A stretch of 64,000 nucleotides of DNA from G11 sp947167445 (GTDB taxonomy: Bacteria; Bacillota; Clostridia; Lachnospirales; Lachnospiraceae): the NCBI GenBank assembly GCA_947167445.1, contig CAMVID010000010.1, positions 32,791 through 96,790 on the forward strand, in the 5' to 3' direction. Positions 60,265 to 64,000 of this stretch are shown piece after piece (the first letter of the stretch is position 1; each line of letters begins with the position of its first letter). A model generated the notes under the pieces. The model saw nothing but the letters and a program-made list of their open reading frames with translations. It was not told the origin of the DNA and ran no database searches. The position numbers and the translations under genes are program-made.

Positions 60265-61197
60265 TTACTTCACCACATCGAACTTTCTGGCCATGCTGGA
60301 GAAGCGCACAAGAAGGATCATGGCAATACCCACAACCACGTTCTGGAGTGCGGCTTCAAGTCCGTTTGTCAGAAGTCCGTTTGAGATGATATTAAGAATG
60401 AAGCAGCCGATAAAGAGCGATATCATCGGGTTAATATACTTCTTAAAAGCTATGGCAAACATGCAGGCCATAACCGGCTTAAAAATCGATGTAACCGAGC
60501 TTAATCCCGTGGCATACGCAACGGACGCCGAGTAACTTATACTGTTAAGGGCATAAACGCCGGTGCAGAGGCCACAGCAGATAAAAGCTATGGTCTTGTA
60601 TTTTTTGACATTGACACCCACGTTCTCGGTAAGTTTTGCGTTGGATCCGATGGCATCAATATATACCCCAAGTTTTGTGTATCTCAAAATCAGACCATTG
60701 ATTATCAAAATCACGATTCCGGGAATCATATCAAAAGGCGCCTTGCCAAAGAATCTGTAGGCCGAATCCACGGAAAGCGTGGTGTTTCCGGAACAAAGAA
60801 GTACGGAAAAGGCCTCATAGATTATAGTTAGGGCAACGGATATGATAATAGGCGGAGCGTCGATATTTACCATCAGGAAACTGGAGATGAAGGAAATCAG
60901 ACATCCCGTAAGAATTGTTCCTATGAAAAGCCCCGGCATTCCAATAAGATTCGATAAGTAGACACCTATCATGGAGCTTATTATGGCATTGACACCAACG
61001 GTCAAATCGTAAATGTCCATTGAAAGAATATAATAAAAACCACAGGCCAGTATCGAATGGATAAAGGTCTGCTGAATCAGCACATACATGCTGTTGGGAT
61101 TACCGAATCTTTCCGGCTGAAGGATTCTGAAAATCACATACAGAAGGATTACGGTCAAAAATGGCATTAAACTGCGAATCAGTTTGGATTTTTTCAT
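60265..61197 (-). CDS. Ribose/galactoside-type ABC permease (RbsC family), copy A
   Basis: 310 residues, about nine membrane helices, with SMDIYDLTVGVNAIISSMIG and IGSNAKLTENVGVNVKKYK typical of the family. Its sequence is well diverged from copy B, so the channel is probably a heterodimer. AAAGGTGG precedes the ATG. Confidence 0.92.
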   Translation of the reverse strand: MKKSKLIRSLMPFLTVILLYVIFRILQPERFGNPNSMYVLIQQTFIHSILACGFYYILSMDIYDLTVGVNAIISSMIGVYLSNLIGMPGLFIGTILTGCLISFISSFLMVNIDAPPIIISVALTIIYEAFSVLLCSGNTTLSVDSAYRFFGKAPFDMIPGIVILIINGLILRYTKLGVYIDAIGSNAKLTENVGVNVKKYKTIAFICCGLCTGVYALNSISYSASVAYATGLSSVTSIFKPVMACMFAIAFKKYINPMISLFIGCFILNIISNGLLTNGLEAALQNVVVGIAMILLVRFSSMARKFDVVK

Positions 61198-61261
61198 ATT
61201 TCCACCTTTAAAATTTGGGGAAGGCCGAAGCCTTCCCCTATTGTATGTAAGGCATTTCTTA

Positions 61262-62506
61262 TCAGAATGTACCTGCGTGACGCTTCTTTACATCCTCCAA
61301 AGACATGTTTCCTGCCATCTCGGCAATATCTTCAATCTTGGTGTCAGGATTGAAAAGAACGCACAGATTCTGAATTTCTTCAGTGTTAAGGTTCTGTCTG
61401 TGATAGAAGTCCTCATCATATCCGATACACCATTTAAGGTAATCAGCGTATTCCTCGGGACCTGATATCTTCATCATAGCATTTTCGATATCAAGAGGGA
61501 AATCTGCCTGATCATAGGCACCGTTTAATGCGTTTACAAGGGTGATGAGGGAGAAGGTTGCATCTGCGTGGTGTCCGCCTGCAACTGCTGTAATCTGGCC
61601 CTTCTCAATGTTCTCGCCCAGGGTGGTATCAAAGTCAACGCCTACAACGGGAAGGTAATCGGTACGACCAACTGTCTCTTCAGCTGTTACAAGATATGTT
61701 ACGTAGTTTGACTTAACTGCAAGGATACCGTCGATTTCAGGATATGCGGTAAGCATATTTACAAGGGTCTCCGTAGCTGTCGCATCATCGGGAAGATCCC
61801 ACTGCTCTACAACAAGATTCATGCCAAAATCCTTGCACGCATCACGATAAGCCTGTGCTCTTGCTTCGTATGCAGTATCACCATGGTATGAACTGATCAT
61901 AGCTACATTCTTGGCGCCTGTCTTTGAAAGTTCCTCTGCCAGTGAATAAGCCGTACCATACTCATCCTCGTGGATACGTCCAACATAGTAAGGATTTGCC
62001 TCTACAACCTTTGCAACCTCTTCATCATTGATTGTTCTGGTTGCCTGAATGAACATCATCTCATTCTCCTGGCAAATCTGGCTGATGGTTACAAGTGATG
62101 CTTCTGAGAAGTTAATTACAATAACTCCGTCACAGCCTGATGCTGCGAAGTTCTCAACTGCTGCAACTACGCTCTCTGCTGAGATATCATCGTTGTTTGG
62201 ATTAAAAACAAGGTCAACTCCCAATGCTTCTGCAGCAAGCTTAATCTGGTTAGCACCGTCGATACAGATACCTGCAACAGGCAGATCCCAGAAGGTATAG
62301 CCGATTTTAAGCTTTTTGCCCTCTGTGGCAGGGGCTTCTGCTTCCGTGGTGGCTTCTGTGGTAGCTTCAGTTGTTGCCTCTGTGGCAGCTTCTTCAACTT
62401 TCTCCGGTGCGTTATCGGTTGCGGGTGTTGCTGCGCTCTCTGCGCCGCAGGACATAAGACCGATACTCAGTACTGCACTAAGGAGTATTGCCAACAATTT
62501 TTTCAT
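61262..62506 (-). CDS. Periplasmic-binding-type sugar lipoprotein (RbsB-like)
   Basis: 414 residues: lipobox IGLMSC (Cys20), a linker with repeated TEAT units (about 40-58), then the type I binding fold (LKIGYTFWDLPVAGICIDGA, SGCDGVIVINFSEAS, ALNGAYDQADF). It delivers sugar to the two RbsC-type permeases. First gene of the operon; GGGAGG before ATG. The AraC-type direct repeats upstream suggest inducible control. Confidence 0.92.
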   Translation of the reverse strand: MKKLLAILLSAVLSIGLMSCGAESAATPATDNAPEKVEEAATEATTEATTEATTEAEAPATEGKKLKIGYTFWDLPVAGICIDGANQIKLAAEALGVDLVFNPNNDDISAESVVAAVENFAASGCDGVIVINFSEASLVTISQICQENEMMFIQATRTINDEEVAKVVEANPYYVGRIHEDEYGTAYSLAEELSKTGAKNVAMISSYHGDTAYEARAQAYRDACKDFGMNLVVEQWDLPDDATATETLVNMLTAYPEIDGILAVKSNYVTYLVTAEETVGRTDYLPVVGVDFDTTLGENIEKGQITAVAGGHHADATFSLITLVNALNGAYDQADFPLDIENAMMKISGPEEYADYLKWCIGYDEDFYHRQNLNTEEIQNLCVLFNPDTKIEDIAEMAGNMSLEDVKKRHAGTF

Positions 62507-62606
62507 TTAGTGTTCCTCCCATTCTTAAATGCAAAGTTTACAAAATGCACAACTGCATTCTGTTACATTATCATTTTACCTACATATTGCACAAATAACC
62601 ATGTTG

Positions 62607-62639
62607 AAATGTTAAATAGTGTTATCAAAATGTTAAATG
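62607..62639. promoter_or_regulatory. Direct-repeat activator site in the divergent AraC/ABC promoter region
   Basis: AAATGTTAAAT occurs at 62607-62617 and 62628-62638, exactly 21 bp apart, with a related ATGTTGAAAT at 62601. Two direct half-sites two turns apart fit AraC-family binding. They lie between the binding-protein gene (about 100 bp upstream of it) and the AraC gene. A TATAAT at 62666-62671 is a candidate -10 for the AraC gene. Confidence 0.6.
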
Positions 62640-62717
62640 CTTGTATTTTTATTTCAGTTTTTCCATATAATGTAATAGGGAATATTCTGTGTTAAAATAT
62701 TGGGGAGGTGTATAGGA

Positions 62718-63578
62718 ATGGAAAGGGAAACTACTTACAAAAATGTGGCGGGATTCAAATGTCTTCGCAATATTAAGCGCCAGACAAACGACTTGTATCT
62801 GGTTCATTGCGGTATGCAAAAATGCCCTCCCGGCTATACCTATGACCATAAGATTCCCAATGAAAACCATGTGCATTTTGTCACAGACGGTAAAGGGGTT
62901 CTTATAGTAAACGGCAAAGAATACTCCATAAAGAAAAATGACATCTTCCTCATTCCCAAGGGAGTTGCAATCAAGTACTTTGCCGACATGGAAAAGCCCT
63001 GGACATACATGTGGGTTACATTTGACGGAGAAATGGCAGACACCTACCTTAACAACGCCTGTCTTTCCGCAGAAACACCTGTGGTTCACTCAACAATTCC
63101 CACTGAAACCTACACTCCCCTTATCCAAAGTATCCTTGATGCCAACCATCTGACCATGGCCAACGAGATAAAGCGAGTGGCATATCTCTATGAGATTCTT
63201 TCCATGTTGATAGAAACTCAGGCATCAGCCCGAAACGCTGACGGTTCCTATGACTATTCAGCAGACGCGTATGTAGACTACGCTCTCCAGTATATAAAGA
63301 TTAACTATAAGACCATTAAGGTTGGGGATATTGCCAACTACGTAGGGATTAACCGGTCCTACCTTACTTCTCTCTTTAAAAAGAAGTTAAACGTCACTCC
63401 TCAGCAGTACCTTATAAGGCACAAGCTTTCGGAAGCTGCCAGAATTCTCAAATCCACTGATATGAGTGTGGCAGAAGTTGCCGAAGCGGTTGGCTATGAT
63501 GATTCGGGAAATTTTGCAAGAGTATTCAAACAGACTTACGGACTGTCACCACAGAATTACAGAACTTCAGATATATAA
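62718..63578 (+). CDS. AraC-family transcriptional regulator
   Basis: About 286 residues from ATG 62718, behind GGGGAGG; a TTG at 62700 precedes the ribosome site. N-terminal cupin sugar-sensing domain (about 20-150, with GVAIKYFADMEKPWTYMWV), then two helix-turn-helix units: VGDIANYVGINRSYLTSLFK and MSVAEVAEAVGYDDSGNFAR. MsmR/RafR-like organisation. Divergent from the alpha-galactoside ABC operon, which it probably activates. Confidence 0.94.
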   Translation: MERETTYKNVAGFKCLRNIKRQTNDLYLVHCGMQKCPPGYTYDHKIPNENHVHFVTDGKGVLIVNGKEYSIKKNDIFLIPKGVAIKYFADMEKPWTYMWVTFDGEMADTYLNNACLSAETPVVHSTIPTETYTPLIQSILDANHLTMANEIKRVAYLYEILSMLIETQASARNADGSYDYSADAYVDYALQYIKINYKTIKVGDIANYVGINRSYLTSLFKKKLNVTPQQYLIRHKLSEAARILKSTDMSVAEVAEAVGYDDSGNFARVFKQTYGLSPQNYRTSDI

Positions 63579-63611
63579 AAAGCGCCGCATCAGCGGCGCT
63601 TAGCTTTTCTT
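63577..63611. terminator. Bidirectional terminator between the AraC and HPr-like genes
   Basis: GCGCCGC-ATCA-GCGGCGC stem, identical to 55534-55551. TTTTT follows on the minus strand; the plus side runs TTAGCTTTTCTT. It serves both convergent genes. Confidence 0.88.
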
Positions 63612-63612
63612 A

Positions 63613-63852
63613 TTATACTTCGGGGTGCTTATTGAAGAAGTTTAAGAATTTTGCTTCGTCTTCCTTGTCATCACACCAAAGCTCAAGGTCATCACCATGG
63701 TTGCCAAGAAGCGCGCCCATTGCAATGTACTGGCTGAAGTTGGACTTAAGATTAAACTTGTCACCCTGAGGAGATGTGAGATATACATCACCCTTACATT
63801 CTTTAACTACATTCAAAAACTCATTAACCTGATCAATGTTTGATAATTTCAT
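63613..63852 (-). CDS. HPr-like small protein lacking the phospho-histidine
   Basis: 79 residues. The order of elements resembles HPr: VNEFLNVVKECKGDVYLTSP, DKFNLKSNFSQYIAMGALLG (the Ser46-helix region) and GDDLELWCDDKEDEAKFLNFF. The HPr active-site loop with His15 is absent: the N-terminus starts near that point with MKLSNIDQ. It would not take phosphate from enzyme I and may be a regulatory mimic. No PTS genes adjoin it; the EI-like gene is at 24582. Function unproven. Confidence 0.65.
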   Translation of the reverse strand: MKLSNIDQVNEFLNVVKECKGDVYLTSPQGDKFNLKSNFSQYIAMGALLGNHGDDLELWCDDKEDEAKFLNFFNKHPEV

Positions 63853-63950
63853 TTCGTAATTCCCTCCTAATAATATGGTTTAATATCCCTCTGTTTCTAT
63901 TCTATATCCTTTGTAGGCCTTACGTAAAGTCTAAAATGCTACAGATTGTC

Positions 63951-63980
63951 GGACGTGCAGAATGGGGACGTGCAGAATGG
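63951..63980. repeat. Tandem 15-bp repeat at the window end
   Basis: Two exact copies of GGACGTGCAGAATGG, followed by GGACAGG. The sequence runs off the window, so more copies may follow. The 148 bp after the HPr-like gene start shows no gene. Confidence 0.7.
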
Positions 63981-64000
63981 GGACAGGCCCAAACTGCACA

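Overview
The window looks like chromosomal DNA of a Gram-positive, anaerobic, carbohydrate-degrading member of the Lachnospiraceae, probably near Butyrivibrio or Pseudobutyrivibrio. The grounds are strong GGAGG ribosome sites, lipoprotein-anchored glycoside hydrolases, sugar ABC operons, a CIRCE-controlled hsp20, a PTS-type dha operon and many signalling proteins. This is inferred from gene families, not from a marker gene. I see no rRNA, tRNA, cas genes, transposase, integrase or prophage.

Layout. 1-9400 (minus strand) is a seven-gene signalling operon: hybrid kinase, diguanylate cyclase, membrane hybrid kinase, free Hpt, PAS kinase, REC-HD-GYP-like regulator with a damaged HD pair, and CheB (cut by the window edge). 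A degenerate EAL-HDOD protein diverges from it. 10822-11670 has no gene but holds a long palindrome. 11671-16420 is an HMA protein, a secreted GH53 galactanase and a MalT-like LuxR regulator, transcribed together. 16618-24537 holds a YitT protein, a MATE exporter, a sodium:solute symporter, a YgjV-GNAT fusion and a PD-(D/E)XK-like protein, with two unusual repeat arrays in the gaps. 23542-27334 is dhaL-dhaM-EI-dhaK. 27631-42233 holds two SPFH proteins, an envelope-type operon (PAP2, unknown, beta-helix lipoprotein, C39-like peptidase, MATE), truA, a phosphoesterase, a phosphopantetheinyl transferase, CsoR, a CPBP/XRE operon and a GGDEF protein. 42270-52636 is a GH18 lipoprotein plus a beta-mannoside-type operon (ABC importer, SGNH esterase, LacI, fructokinase, two AGE-family sugar isomerases/epimerases). 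52860-55247 is hsp20 and a chemotaxis receptor. 55560-63578 is an alpha-galactoside-type operon (ribose-type ABC importer and GH36) with a divergent AraC regulator.

How it fits together. The two sugar operons, GH53 and GH18 suggest growth on plant galactomannan, galactan and related glycans. The signalling operon and receptor suggest coupled phosphorelay, c-di-GMP and chemotaxis control.

The most unusual signal is a pair of arrays, at 17778-18057 and 23145-23434. Each has five units of CATAATA-N20-TATTATG. All ten units have their half-sites in the same 34-bp register, and unit starts are 63-65 bp apart, with one 53-bp step. The N20 and N30 segments are not conserved. Array 1 lies, with a 144-nt hairpin, inside a roughly 555-bp segment bounded by 34-bp direct repeats (29/34 identical) that copy the last codons and terminator of the yitT-like gene. 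This looks like a small inserted element with no gene of its own. Array 2 lies directly upstream of the PD-(D/E)XK-like gene. I do not recognise these arrays as a known class.
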